From: Aquanectria penicillioides | Taxonomy: Eukaryota > Ascomycota > Sordariomycetes > Hypocreales > Nectriaceae | Direction: 5' to 3' | Assembly (NCBI GenBank): GCA_003415625.1 | Contig: PYIU01000006.1 | Coordinates: 372,001 to 436,000 of the forward strand | Length of the DNA stretch: 64,000 bases | Part shown: positions 1 to 10,454 of the stretch, piece by piece | Layout: every line of letters starts with the position of its first letter | How positions within the stretch are numbered: position 1 is the first letter of the stretch | Translations under genes and position numbers: made by a program | The notes under the pieces: generated by a model | Seen by the model: only the letters and a program-made list of their open reading frames with translations | Database searches by the model: none | Told to the model about the DNA's origin: nothing

Positions 1-1682
1 GACCCAATCATGAAGCTACATCATCTGCTTTCAAATGGTCAGAGAGTGCTGACGCCGTTCCAGATGTCCGCGAAGTTGATCGTGATACCCTCGAACCCAT
101 CCTGTTCCTTCTCCAAAGCCCGGATATCGAGGTCCAAAGAGCGGCCAGCGCCGCCCTTGGTAACCTGGCCGTTGACAGTACGTTTACGAATCCTGTGGTC
201 GTCCGGCTATTTATAAAACTGACTTGTGCTCTCTAGCTGAGAACAAGGTGTTGATTGTGCAGCTTGGTGGCTTAACCCCATTGATCCGCCAAATGATGTC
301 GCCCAACGTTGAGGTTCAGTGCAACGCCGTGGGATGTATCACCAACCTGGCCACCCACGAGGAGAACAAGGCCAAGATTGCTCGCTCTGGTGCTCTCGGC
401 CCACTGACCCGGCTGGCCAAGTCGCGCGACATGCGAGTCCAGAGGAACGCAACCGGCGCCCTGCTCAACATGACGCATTCTGGTACGCCAGAATCACTTG
501 CAATTGATCGATGCATCGGCAGCCACTGACAATCAAGTAGATGAGAACCGACAGCAACTCGTCAACGCCGGTGCTATCCCCGTACTCGTCCAGCTCCTCT
601 CGTCTCCCGACGTCGACGTTCAATACTACTGTACTACCGCTCTCAGCAACATCGCCGTCGATGCCAGCAACCGACGAAAACTCGCACAAACCGAGCCCAA
701 GCTCGTCCAGTCGCTGGTCAACCTGATGGATTCAACCTCGCCCAAGGTCCAGTGCCAGGCCGCCCTGGCCCTCCGAAACTTGGCTTCCGATGAGAAATAC
801 CAGCTCGATATTGTGAGGGCCAACGGCCTGCACCCTCTTCTTCGCCTTCTCCAGTCTTCCTACCTTCCTCTTATTCTGTCAGCTGTTGCCTGCATCCGAA
901 ACATTTCCATCCACCCTATGAACGAGTCCCCGATCATCGAAACCAACTTCCTCAAGCCCCTCGTCGACCTCCTCGGCTCTACCGACAACGAAGAAATTCA
1001 GTGCCATGCCATTTCAACCTTGCGAAACCTGGCCGCCAGTTCTGATCGCAACAAGGCCCTCGTTTTGGATGCTGGTGCAGTCCAAAAGTGCAAACAGCTC
1101 GTGTTGGACGTTCCCGTTACCGTGCAGTCTGAGATGACTGCTGCCATTGCGGTTCTGGCGCTCAGCGATGACCTAAAGTCACACCTCCTGAACCTGGGAG
1201 TATGCAGCGTTTTAATCCCCCTCACCCACTCCCCCAGCATCGAGGTCCAGGGCAACAGCGCTGCTGCCCTCGGAAACTTGTCTTCCAAAGGTACGTGCCC
1301 CGTTGTCCCAATTTGCAGCGATTGCAAACAGAGCTAACCAATCACAATAGTGGGAGACTACTCCATCTTCATTCAGAACTGGACTGAGCCTAGTGGTGGA
1401 ATTCATGGTTATCTTTGCCGCTTCCTCCAGTCTGGCGACGCTACCTTCCAGCACATTGCAGTCTGGACACTCCTTCAGCTGTTTGAGTCCGAGGATAAGA
1501 CCCTGATTGGACTCATTGGCAAGTCGGAGGACATCATTGAGCACATTCGAGCCATTGCGAACCGCCAGATCGAGCCCGATAACGAATTCGAAGACGAAGA
1601 TGAGGGCGAAGTGGTGAACCTGGCTCAGCGCTGCCTGGAACTTCTGGGACAAAGCATGTCGAAGGCTCACATTGAGGGCTAA
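1..1682 (+). CDS. VAC8: Vac8, vacuolar armadillo-repeat protein (3' part)
   Basis: Vac8 is a vacuolar-membrane armadillo protein used in vacuole inheritance, nucleus-vacuole junctions and autophagy. The window opens in an intron: bases 1-63 end in a branch site (GTGCTGAC) and acceptor (CCAG). Exons are about 64-177, 237-482, 541-1290 and 1351-1682, with splice phases that join cleanly. The product is a string of armadillo repeats with the recurring patterns ALGNLA, ALRNLA and ALLNMT. It ends in an acidic stretch (residues rich in E and D after RQIEPDN) and a C-terminal helix ending KAHIEG. The N-terminal acylation region lies outside the window. The match to the fungal Vac8 core is strong and no disruption is visible. 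Confidence 0.95.
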
Positions 1683-2354
1683 AGATTTGAAATGTGTCAG
1701 TGTATTCGGATCCTCCCCCTGGGGTTGGAGGCATTTGATCATTTTCTCGATAAAAAGCGAAGCGTTCGGGGAAGGCTGCAGCACGGAACGGCGGAACGGA
1801 CTGGTGTTGAAGGCGTCTTGAACTTTTTTTTTTCTTCTTCCTCCCAAGACTGTTGCTTGGTTTTTTTCTCACGGGTGAATTTGCGTTTCTTGTTACACGG
1901 AGGCTTGCATTGCTCTTATTCTTGAGCTGTTTTAAACTTATGTTACTCTGGTATTCCGACTACGACTTTCGACGGACGAGGCTAGGCTCTGATAGAGCCG
2001 TTAGGGAGATGAAGGACGGTGTCAGGGCTGAGGGCAGAAGGGCACAAGGGCAGAGGGGTATTTTCTTTTTCTTCTTTGTTCTCTGGTGACGAAGCATATG
2101 CAGCGGACATGTAACCGCTGGGATTATTTTATCATTGATAGGTTGAGTGGACAGAAGGGTTTCTTATTCTACGGGAGGAGATGAAGGCGAGGAGATGTAA
2201 TTAGACGACGGATGCTGCTAAGTTTCTATACCCTTGCAAGAAGATGTCATATTGTACATGAGCTCGTCAACGCGGTGAAGCGATACAGTTGGGGGGTGGG
2301 GATGTGTAATGCACATGTTGGTGTTTTATTAGGTCGACATGTCATAGATGGCGT
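1683..2354. other. Intergenic, convergent 3' regions of VAC8 and IMP1
   Basis: This stretch holds the 3' ends of two convergent genes. It has T-rich runs near 1825 and 2060 that could serve as 3' UTR or termination signals. No coding signal was seen. Confidence 0.5.
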
Positions 2355-2996
2355 TTATTCAACTTCCTCTAGTCCATTTCTCATCCACTTTCGCTCGTTC
2401 CATGGCAAAACCTTGGCAATTGTGGTGCCAGTGACGAGGGCAAGCGGCAACGGGCCAAAGTGCCGAGAGTCTCTGGAGGCGGGGAGGTTGTCTCCGGATA
2501 TCCAACAGTGACCCTCTGGGACCTAGATGTTGAATGTGGGTTAGTAATCCAAGCCAAATGAGGGTATACGATGGTGATAATGATGATGTGAGTCGGGCAT
2601 ATATATATATATATATATATTCGTGGTTCTGATGTCATGGGTTAGAATGAGCTGTATTCAACGCACCTGGATCATCAACTCCTCTCCAGGATCTCCAGGT
2701 GTCCCAATGGAAACATAATCACCCGGCATGCCAATGACACGCTTCACCCCCCACTGGTTGGAGAAGACGGGGATACGGTAGACGACGAGGTCGCCGACGC
2801 CGACGCCGCGGCCGTAGCGGCGGGTGTGGTCGCACAGGATCCAGTCGCCGTCGACGGTAAAGGTCGGCAGCATGGACGGGCCCTGGGCCGGGCTGACGGT
2901 ATACCCGTGGCTAAGGCCGAGATGGACCAGGCAGGTGGCCTTGAGGAACGTGACGGAGGTGCGCACGGGATGGCGCGCAAAGTGGTAGAAGGGCAT
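2355..2996 (-). CDS. IMP1: Mitochondrial inner membrane protease subunit Imp1
   Basis: This S26-family signal peptidase of the mitochondrial inner membrane removes sorting presequences on the intermembrane-space side. Two exons (2667-2996 and 2355-2522 on the minus strand) give 165 residues, the usual Imp1 size. The donor is CCAG|GTGCGT and the acceptor ATCTAG|GTC. Catalytic Ser is near residue 41 in GPSMLPT and the general-base Lys near residue 85 in VKRVIGMPGD. Exon 2 supplies the conserved GHCWISGDN and ASRDSRHFGPLPL blocks. A hydrophobic N-terminal segment (about residues 14-28) fits the single membrane anchor. The intron contains an (AT)11 tract. The motif wording favours Imp1 over Imp2. 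Confidence 0.92.
2599..2620. repeat. (AT)11 microsatellite in IMP1 intron
   Basis: Eleven uninterrupted AT units lie wholly inside the 144-nt IMP1 intron (2523-2666). Confidence 0.95.
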
Positions 2997-3444
2997 GGTT
3001 GATCTTTTTCTTGAGCGGCGAGTTAGCGATCCCCTCGACGGGGGAAGCAGTCCCGGTGGGAGAGGAGATGTTCTTTTTTGGCTATGGACGAGTTGAGAGA
3101 GTCATGTCGCTCACGCAATGCTGAACATGAGCGATGGCAAAAGCATTAGATGAAGTTGGCTTGGCCGAATAGTTGGGCCTAGTGATTGTGTTAGAGTGAG
3201 AGCTTGCTGCTCGGGGTCTCGTGAGCTTTGGGTGTTTTGATTGGCTAGGAGCTCCAACTTGACCCGTCGTGACGACCTGGAGCCGAAGACGGCTGCCCAC
3301 TTGCAACAAGCATCTTACCAAACCAGCCTCACAATCACACGATTGACACCAGCATTGGGCCATTGCTGGAGGTTTTCGACATCTCCTAGCTCTGCACTCG
3401 CCACCGTTGACAGTCGTCGTCGCCGTCCACGCCCGTCAGCCACC
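2997..3444. promoter_or_regulatory. Divergent promoter between IMP1 and mitochondrial IF-3
   Basis: About 450 bp separate two head-to-head mitochondrial genes and must hold both promoters and 5' UTRs. An open frame runs upstream of the IF-3 ATG from 3241, but the good context (GCCACCATG) and the targeting sequence argue for the start at 3445. No clear TATA box was seen. Confidence 0.5.
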
Positions 3445-4281
3445 ATGAAGACCATCTCGTGCCTCAACAGCTCTCGACGGGCCCTCTACCGGGTCTTCGT
3501 CTCCCCGCTCGAGCGTCACGAGGTCACCCTCCAGCGCCAACTCCTCCCTCTCGTTTACGGCTACTCCTCCCGCTCCTCTGCCGTCGCTCCCGCCCACCAG
3601 TCTCGCTCGTTTGTAGCTCAGGCTTCCCGATTGAAATCCGTGCGACCTGCCCCCGACCCGCCGGTGCTCGACCGGGATGAGCGCGGCTTCGACACCCGCT
3701 ACACCACCAAGGAGGACATTGACAAGTCCGGCCGCGACCGCTACCCCCAGGACCACGAGATCACCGACCCCAAGGTCATGGTGCTCGACAACGGGAACAT
3801 CCGCGGGCCGCTCCTCACTGACAATGTCCTCAGCCGGATGGACATGGCCAAGGAGTCGCTGCGCATGGTGACGCCCTACGTTCCCGCGCGGCCCAAGGAC
3901 AACCGCCCCGTCGAGTACGCCCTCTGCAAGATTGTCAACAAGAAGGAGGAGTACTTGCGCCAGCGTGAGGCCAAGGAGCGCCGTCGCGTTTCCAAGGCTA
4001 CCTCGGCCAAGAGCAAGGAGCTGGAGCTTAACTGGGCCATTGGCGACAACGACCTGGCCACCAAGATGCGCCAGCTGAGCGGCTTCCTTGGCAAAGGTTG
4101 GCGAGTCGAGGTCCTCATGGGCCGCAAGAAGGGCGGCCGCAAGGTTGACGACGCCGAGGCTGCTGAGATTCTTGCCAAGGTCAAGAAGGGCGTCGAAGAG
4201 GTCGGCGGAAGGGAGTACAAGGAAATGGCCGGCCAGGTCAACAGGACGATGCGCCTGTTCCTCGAGGGCGTGTCTAAATAA
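3445..4281 (+). CDS. Mitochondrial translation initiation factor IF-3
   Basis: This is a single-exon gene of 278 residues. The N-terminal 55 or so residues are rich in Arg, Ser and Leu with few acidic residues, as in a mitochondrial presequence. The C-terminal half carries the IF-3 C-domain: KELELNWAIGDNDLATKM followed by an FLGKGWRVEVLM block and a Lys-rich helix, the region that binds the small ribosomal subunit. An N-domain-like segment (ITDPKVMVLDNGNIRGPL) precedes it. The family (yeast Aim23) guides start-codon selection in mitochondria. The start was chosen for its Kozak-like context (GCCACCATG). It is divergent from IMP1. Confidence 0.85.
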   Translation: MKTISCLNSSRRALYRVFVSPLERHEVTLQRQLLPLVYGYSSRSSAVAPAHQSRSFVAQASRLKSVRPAPDPPVLDRDERGFDTRYTTKEDIDKSGRDRYPQDHEITDPKVMVLDNGNIRGPLLTDNVLSRMDMAKESLRMVTPYVPARPKDNRPVEYALCKIVNKKEEYLRQREAKERRRVSKATSAKSKELELNWAIGDNDLATKMRQLSGFLGKGWRVEVLMGRKKGGRKVDDAEAAEILAKVKKGVEEVGGREYKEMAGQVNRTMRLFLEGVSK

Positions 4282-4700
4282 AGCTTGTGCTGATCAAATT
4301 GTCGATGTGTGCAGTTAGTTCTTTTTTCAGCATTTCCCATGATTGGGGACCGTGAGCGAGACGAGGTACAGCATTTAACCAATACGAGGGCATTCATCTT
4401 GGTCCGGTTCACCACCGGTTCACCACTTCCATGTGTGGTTGTGTGGTTGTGTGTATCAATAGCATATATGTATGTATACTCTGGGTATCTCTGCCGAGAA
4501 TAGGTAGGCAGGTCTATAACCTAGTTGAGAAAAAAAGAGAGACGCAAGAAGAAGGGAAGCATGATTTCATCAGGCTGGAACATGACATCTACACATCCCA
4601 TAGCCCTCCTCTAAAAGACCAATGACCCAAATCTTTTGGACACCCGAACTCCAAACCCAAAAATCCGATTGCGTTGCATCTTCGTCGTGTCGTCCACACT
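4282..4700. other. Intergenic, convergent 3' regions of IF-3 and ALB1
   Basis: This is a short convergent spacer with AT-rich stretches and a TGTGG-rich patch near 4430-4450. No gene was seen. Confidence 0.5.
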
Positions 4701-5331
4701 TCAAAGAATCTCGTCGTCGTCGTTGTCGATTGGCAGAGGAACATCAACAGCGGTGGTGGGCGCCTCAGCGGCCTGGACTGGAGCAGGAGCACCAGAAGAC
4801 TCTGCAGCAGCGCCGTTCATGTCCTCATCCGTCTCCCACCCAGCAGCGTCAGCAGCGTCGCTCTGCGCCACCTTAGCGTCGTCTTCTTCCGCAGCCTTGT
4901 TAATGTCCTCCCAAGCCTTGCTGCGGTTCTTCACGGCGCGGCCGCGGCCCTTACTCTTCTCGACCTTGTGGCTGGTGCGCTCGATGATGGCCTCGGCCAT
5001 CTCGAGGCCCTTCTCGTGGCGGCGGCGCGCCTTGGCGGACATCTGGCTCTTGCGGCCCGTCTTGGACTTCTTCTGCACGCCGGCGGACTGGTGCACGGCG
5101 AGCACCGACGGGCGGGTGACGGAGGACCGCGAGGGGGGCTTGACGTCCTTAAGCGACTTGTCGGTGTCGATGCCCGGCGAGGTTGCGCGGCGGGCGGCGC
5201 GGGAGTGGATGGAGGGGCCTAGAGACGAGAAAGTTAGAAAGAGAGAACTCCATGAGGAAATCCGACGATTATGGAATTAATATCGCCCGATCCAAGGGTC
5301 AAGGAGTGCGTATACCTCTCTTCTTGGCCAT
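4701..5331 (-). CDS. ALB1: Alb1-family ribosome biogenesis protein
   Basis: Alb1 is a small basic shuttling factor that works with Arx1 in pre-60S export. There are two exons: a 16-nt first exon (5316-5331, encoding MAKKR plus one base) and 4701-5218. Together they give 177 residues in frame. The order is a basic N-terminus (HSRAARRATSPGIDTDKSL), a PPSRSS linker, the family block VLAVHQSAGVQKK, an SKARRRHEKG basic helix, and an acidic C-terminal tail ending in DNDDDEIL. The tiny first exon is easily missed by gene finders; its donor is AGAG|GTATAC and its acceptor CTCTAG. It converges on IF-3. Confidence 0.88.
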
Positions 5332-5790
5332 TTTTATCTATGTTCGAACGGAATTTGTCCAGTAGTGAAGTTGTATCGGTGACGGTCGGGTCTGGTGGGG
5401 TGGAGGATTTGGGAAATTTTGGTGGTGTATACCCCACAAGTAGCGATAAGCTCACCGAGGCCTGACCGACGCTGACCGAGAAGTGGGTTCTGTTCGAGTG
5501 CTCGGGACGGCGGCGCGGCTAGTTTCCGAGTTCCTACCTTAGCCTCCTTCCCTCCATGCTTGTTATACCCTGCGAGTGTGTCAACCTGCAACTGCATTTG
5601 TCACTCGGACAGTCTTCAGCTTCCTATTAATCTTCTCCCTAAATCAACTTCGTTTCATGAAGTACCGTAATAGTCTTGGTCTTTCGTCTCATGAGGTGCA
5701 TTTCCCACGTTTCTAGGCGCGTCCCCTTAACTAGGCCTTCGCTATCTGAGTCTCAAGTTGTCACCCTTAACTACCTAAACTCAGTTGACA
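5332..5790. other. Intergenic, divergent ALB1 / amidase-like gene
   Basis: This is the promoter region for ALB1 (-) and the amidase-like gene (+). It is AT-rich from about 5620. No motif could be assigned with confidence. Confidence 0.4.
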
Positions 5791-8129
5791 ATGAAGCCCA
5801 TCATTACCTGCATGGTTGCAGGTCTGCAGTACCTAATTCATCCACAAAAGATTGTATTCATCCCCATTTTCTCTATTAACAACCCTTTTGCTCGTCGTAT
5901 CATCTAATACGTTGATAGGGCTCCATTCAAGAAACCATCAACCCGGATGCTATGCTTCCAGTCACGCTTCTCACTACCGACGAGATCTTTGGTGACCTGG
6001 ACGGTATCCTGCAACTTCTGGACGTATACGACGACGTTTTCAATTCGGATTTCGGTTCCATCTTAGTGGAGAAGCCGGGCCAAGGGAATGGTAGCAAAGT
6101 GGCCTCCCTTGAGGACGGCTCAACGCGTAAGGTGTACCACCTCGACGACATTACTGGACTGAGCGACAGTTTGGCAGAACTGCCATCTGGGCCTTACTTT
6201 CTATATGGTCCCAACCTCTACCAGGCCTGGAGGTTATACGATGATGACATGGGCGGTTTTGCCTTTGGTGTTATTCCCGATGATGTGAATCAGCCAGTTG
6301 AGTTCGTTGACAGCGCTGACCTTGAGAGTCACGTACATGACTGACATGATACAGATTTCAAGTTCTTACTTCACTATCCATCCAAGGCAACTCCACGTCA
6401 ATTGCAGTTCCATCACGCCTCTATTATCCTCGGCCTTCTCTCCAGAAACCTCTCTCGGGCATCCGCGTTTCCATCGCCGACTCCATCTCGCTCAACGGTA
6501 CTCACAATACATTCTCCAGCCGGGCATGGAGATCCATCTACAGCTCTGCCTCAAATATGACCGACGAAGTTGCTCAGAAGTTGCTAGACCTCGGCGCAGT
6601 TATCGTGGGCAAGGCCAAGACTTCCCAATTGAGTGCCGGTGCAGAATGGGTGGATGAGCCAGCTCCTTGGAGCGCGAGAGGCGATGGATATCAGGCCCTG
6701 TTGGGAAACTCTGTGGGGTCTGCGGCCGGCCTGATAAGTTATGACTGGTTGCAACAGAGTATTGGTGGTGATGGTAGGCTCCAGGGATGGTTTTGTTGGA
6801 AAGTTGACAGGCTGACCCTCCTTACAGACGATGGTATATCAGCTCAGCACGGCATTTATTCAATCGCCCCTTCCATCCACAGCAAATCACATGATGAATC
6901 CTTCAAGCTTTATAGGTGAGGTATGCCGGCTCTTTCACCTCACGTCATGCTAACCTTGCAATGCAGTTCTAACAACACACGACTGTTCGGTCGCAGTCTC
7001 GAGGACCTTCTTCGACTAACCACTTCATCCCTAGGCATCAATTCTCAGGATGTCAGTCTTCCAAGCAAGATCATCTACCCTGCTGATCTACACGCCTCTG
7101 TGGATGAGAAGGTGCTGGTTTTGACAAATGAATTCACATCAACTCTAGAGCATTTCCTCGATGTGAAGGCTGAACGAATTAGTCTTACGAAGGCCTGGGC
7201 CGACAGTAGCCCCAAGGAAGCTGACGGTAGGGAGATGCAAGAGTACATGGAAGATGCAAGTATATCTGCTGCTGGGGCGGACTCGAAACTGACAAGAATA
7301 GGCTCCTTTTCGTTCCTGGTGCTACGAGTATTACCATGAGTTCAATGGGTTTAGGTCTCAATATCACGACAAGTTTCAGAAGAACCCATTTGTGGAGGCA
7401 ACGCCACGGTTTCTTTGGTGCGTGTAGCGGCGTTTACTTCACTTCTGGAGCTGACAGGATTCCAGGAGCATCGGAGAGGCCGTCACGAACGCACAGTACG
7501 ATGAGCACCGACATCGTCTCGAGATATACCGAAAGTGGTTCCATGAGCACATCATGGCGTCGAAATCCACCCCCAAAGCCGAGGCCATCATGATCCTACC
7601 CTGCGGAAGTTCTGACACCCGGTACCGGGAGGATCCCACGACGTGCGTCGGATGGCGTCTGCAACTTGCTGCAAAACACCGCTGACGACAATTAGTCCAC
7701 CAACCACCTCTGAGGGGGTAACTCCCGAGTACCTGGCTCATATCTTGGGGGCACCGCATCTAGCCGTCCCATGTAAGTAGCTGAGACGATTGTTTGCCTT
7801 GCCTCACCCGATGAAGAGTTTGGGGTGCTGACCGGAATCCCTACCAACCAGTCGCTCAGCTGCGGTACGAATCTCGCATCAGCGGGGGAACAGAATACAG
7901 GCCCGTCTGTGTCTCGCTCGTCGGAACCCGGGGCAGCGAGGCTGGAATGATCCAGGTCGTCAAGCAGGCATTTGAGAGGGCGCGCTGGCGAACGCATGTC
8001 GGCACCGGGCGGCTGGCCTTCCCACTGGAGAAGGCTCCCCATGACAGCGGCGCCCACGACGGCCAAAATCTCCCCATAGTGCCCGAACCGCGCATACTCC
8101 AGCTCCAGGGCCTATCGGATGAACTATGA
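5791..8129 (+). CDS. Amidase-fold protein (Arp1-N type) with altered catalytic motifs
   Basis: I read nine exons: 5791-5853, 5919-6301, 6355-6773, 6828-6915, 6967-7255, 7302-7417, 7466-7642, 7696-7772 and 7852-8129. They sum to 1890 nt (629 residues) with every phase matching. The N-terminal part resembles the domain that precedes amidases in fungal Arp1-like proteins (LPSGPYFLYGPNLYQAWRLYDD). The rest follows the amidase-signature fold: VPSRLYY, LLDLGAVIVGKAKTSQ, WSARGDGYQ, then the C-terminal LRYESRISGGTEYRPV block. Three catalytic positions look changed. The expected VKD Lys is in IAD (Ala), the Gly-Ser loop is GNSVGSAAG, and the TGGS nucleophile loop reads DDGIS. One intron (7256-7301) appears to be GC-AG. 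The fold is clear, catalysis is doubtful, and exon 1 is the least certain part. Confidence 0.8.
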
Positions 8130-9140
8130 GATCGATCCCAAGGGGCCTCCGGTTCCTGTTTGCCCCCAATGTCACACCACCACGAGAAGCGGTCAGCCAC
8201 CGCCAAGCTGTTGGCCATGGGGCGGTTCCGGTCGTCATCAGACATTCAGACGCTCCTTGGAGGCAGAGCGTCCTGAACCTCTTCGCGTTCCCTCCCCCAC
8301 ACGAACACCGGCCGGCATCAGCGGCCGTGTAACGCACCCCGCGCGTCGTCCCGGTCTTCTCCAACTATCCAACCGTTTGACTTGTTTTGGCCCAGCACAG
8401 CGTCTGTTGGGGCCCCGGACACAGGCGTCGTCCGTTCATCTGCCGGTCCGTCTCGTGCGCGTGGGGAAAGCTCTCCACTTTTCTTTTTTTCTCCTGTTGC
8501 TTTCATTTTTGCGGGTTGGAGGCGGCGGCGGTGGCGGCGCACACGCTGGTCGGTCCACTGAGAGACATTGGAGCCCTTTGTTTTTTTCGTTTCTTTTGGT
8601 TGACGTTGTTTGTTGTTTCTCTGCCCCTCCCCCCGAAACAAACGTGGTCGCTCCATGTAGGTACGGGGTCTAGTGTTGTTCATACCCCGTCTTTAGCTTT
8701 CCTTCTTCCAGCGCCGTTTTAGACGGACCGATTCAATGGCCGTTTAGCCTCGTCCCACCGGGACTGCAATTGGCATTTGGTATTTGGCATTGGCATTGGC
8801 ATTGGCACTAAACCGTCTCGCCGTAGCGGAGTCTCTGGGGCGCTTATCTCGAGCTCGACTGGGGTCCGCCGTCCTTGTCGTGGGCCGCTACGACGGTCCG
8901 TGGGGGTCTTTTTGGTGTGCGTGCGTGAGCTGTCGTTGTCGCAGCATCGCTCCACCCGGGTGTTGCTTTGGGCTGCCGGGAAGGGGAGGGCACCGTCAGG
9001 CATGTCCCGCCCCCGATGTCGATGCGGCTCTTGAGTCTTGTCACCTCACTCGCCTCACTGACAATCAACCCCGACATTGGGTCATCTCTCGTCGTCGTTC
9101 TTTATAAACCCCCAAGACGCTTTCGCGCTGCTCCTTTACG
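8130..9140. promoter_or_regulatory. Spacer and promoter of the 2-hydroxyacid dehydrogenase gene
   Basis: About 1 kb between two plus-strand genes. It has a CT-rich stretch at 8480-8520 and 8578-8630, typical of fungal core promoters, and a short TTGGCA repeat. No gene was seen. Confidence 0.4.
8784..8807. repeat. TTGGCA x4 tandem repeat
   Basis: Four perfect hexamer copies, preceded by a degenerate copy (TTGGCATTTGG) at 8770, lie in the upstream region of the dehydrogenase gene. Confidence 0.85.
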
Positions 9141-10454
9141 ATGGCGGAACCAACTAACACCCCGGTGCCCGCATCGACTCCCAGAGCAACATCGCCAGCC
9201 CCTCCGGTCCCTCTATTCTCTCACCCAGGATCTCCCCTCTCGTCAGCAAAACTCGCCATGGCTTCTTCTGCAAAGCTCCGTGTCCTGCACATTGGTGATC
9301 CGACCAAGTACAACCCGGACACCTATGCCCGCTTCAGCGCCCAGTTTGACGTTGTCCGTCCGTCAACCGAGGAACGCCAGCGGCCTGAGTTCGTCCAAGC
9401 CCTCAAGGAGCGAAGATGGGGCGACTTCCATGCCATTTTCCGCCCATTTTGGGGTACTGGCGGTGAGATGGGGCTCTGGGATGCCGAGTTGGTCGACTTG
9501 CTGCCTGACACTGTCAAGGTGTTTGCTAGTGCCGGCGCCGGCTTTGACTGGGCAGACACGAAGCTACTAGGTGAACGAGGTGAGTTGCATTCCTTTGTTC
9601 AGTGAACAGCTGCTTGCGCAGTTAAAATCAACTGATCTTCAAAGACGAGGAAGATGGACAATGAAAAAAAAAAAAGATGAAAAAAATCCATTAAGCTGTA
9701 GCTAACTGCGGAATCCAAAAAAGGCATCATTTACTGCAACTCAGGCCTCGCTGCCTCGGATGCCGTGGCCGACTTCTCCATTGCCATGATCATCTCCACA
9801 TTCCGCCAGCTCCCCTGGTGCATGAACTCGGCCATGTCCAACGACGAGGCTGATTTCCAGACCTGCCACAAAGAGGTCACCGCTCAGGCTCACAACCTGC
9901 GCGGCCAGGTCCTGGCCTTTATTGGCTTCGGCAACATTGGCCAGCAGATTGCTGCGCGATGCCACCATGGCTTCGGAATGGCCATTGAGTACTATGACGT
10001 CTTCCCCAAGCCCGCCTCTGTCACCGAGCCGCTCAAGGCCAAAGCCCACGACTCACTCGAGAGTCTTCTGGGCAACGCCGATTGCGTCATCCTGTGCACC
10101 CCTGCAGGTGACGGTGCGCTGATCAACGAGACCTCGCTCAAGCTCTTCCGCCACGGCTCGCGCTTCGTCAACATTGCCCGTGGAAGTCTGGTCGACGAGG
10201 ACGCGCTGGCACAGGCCCTCGAGGCCGGTCAGATCTCTACCGCCGCCCTCGATGTCCACGCCAACGAACCCACCGTGCACGCCGGTTTGCTCGAGTTCGC
10301 CCGCAAGGGTCGCGTGATGCTGACGTGCCACAACGCCGGCGGCACTGTTGAGACACATGTGGGCTTTGAGGAGTTGAGCATGCGGAACATCATGGCTGTG
10401 CTGACTGGCGGTGATCCCATTACCCCCGTCAACCTGCACTACATCAAGAAGTAA
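9141..10454 (+). CDS. D-isomer-specific 2-hydroxyacid dehydrogenase
   Basis: This is an NAD(P)-dependent reductase of the D-2-hydroxyacid family, closest in style to fungal D-mandelate/hydroxyacid dehydrogenases. Exons 9141-9579 and 9724-10454 give 389 residues. The Rossmann loop GFGNIGQQIA is followed by the catalytic Arg in NIARGSLVDE, the Glu in DVHANEP and the His in TCHNAGG, so the Arg-Glu-His set is complete. The first 39 residues are Pro/Ser/Thr-rich and not part of the fold. A second in-frame Met at 9258 (MASSAKLRVLHIG) could be the start of a shorter form. The 144-nt intron is A-rich, with two poly(A) runs. The physiological substrate cannot be told. Confidence 0.9.
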
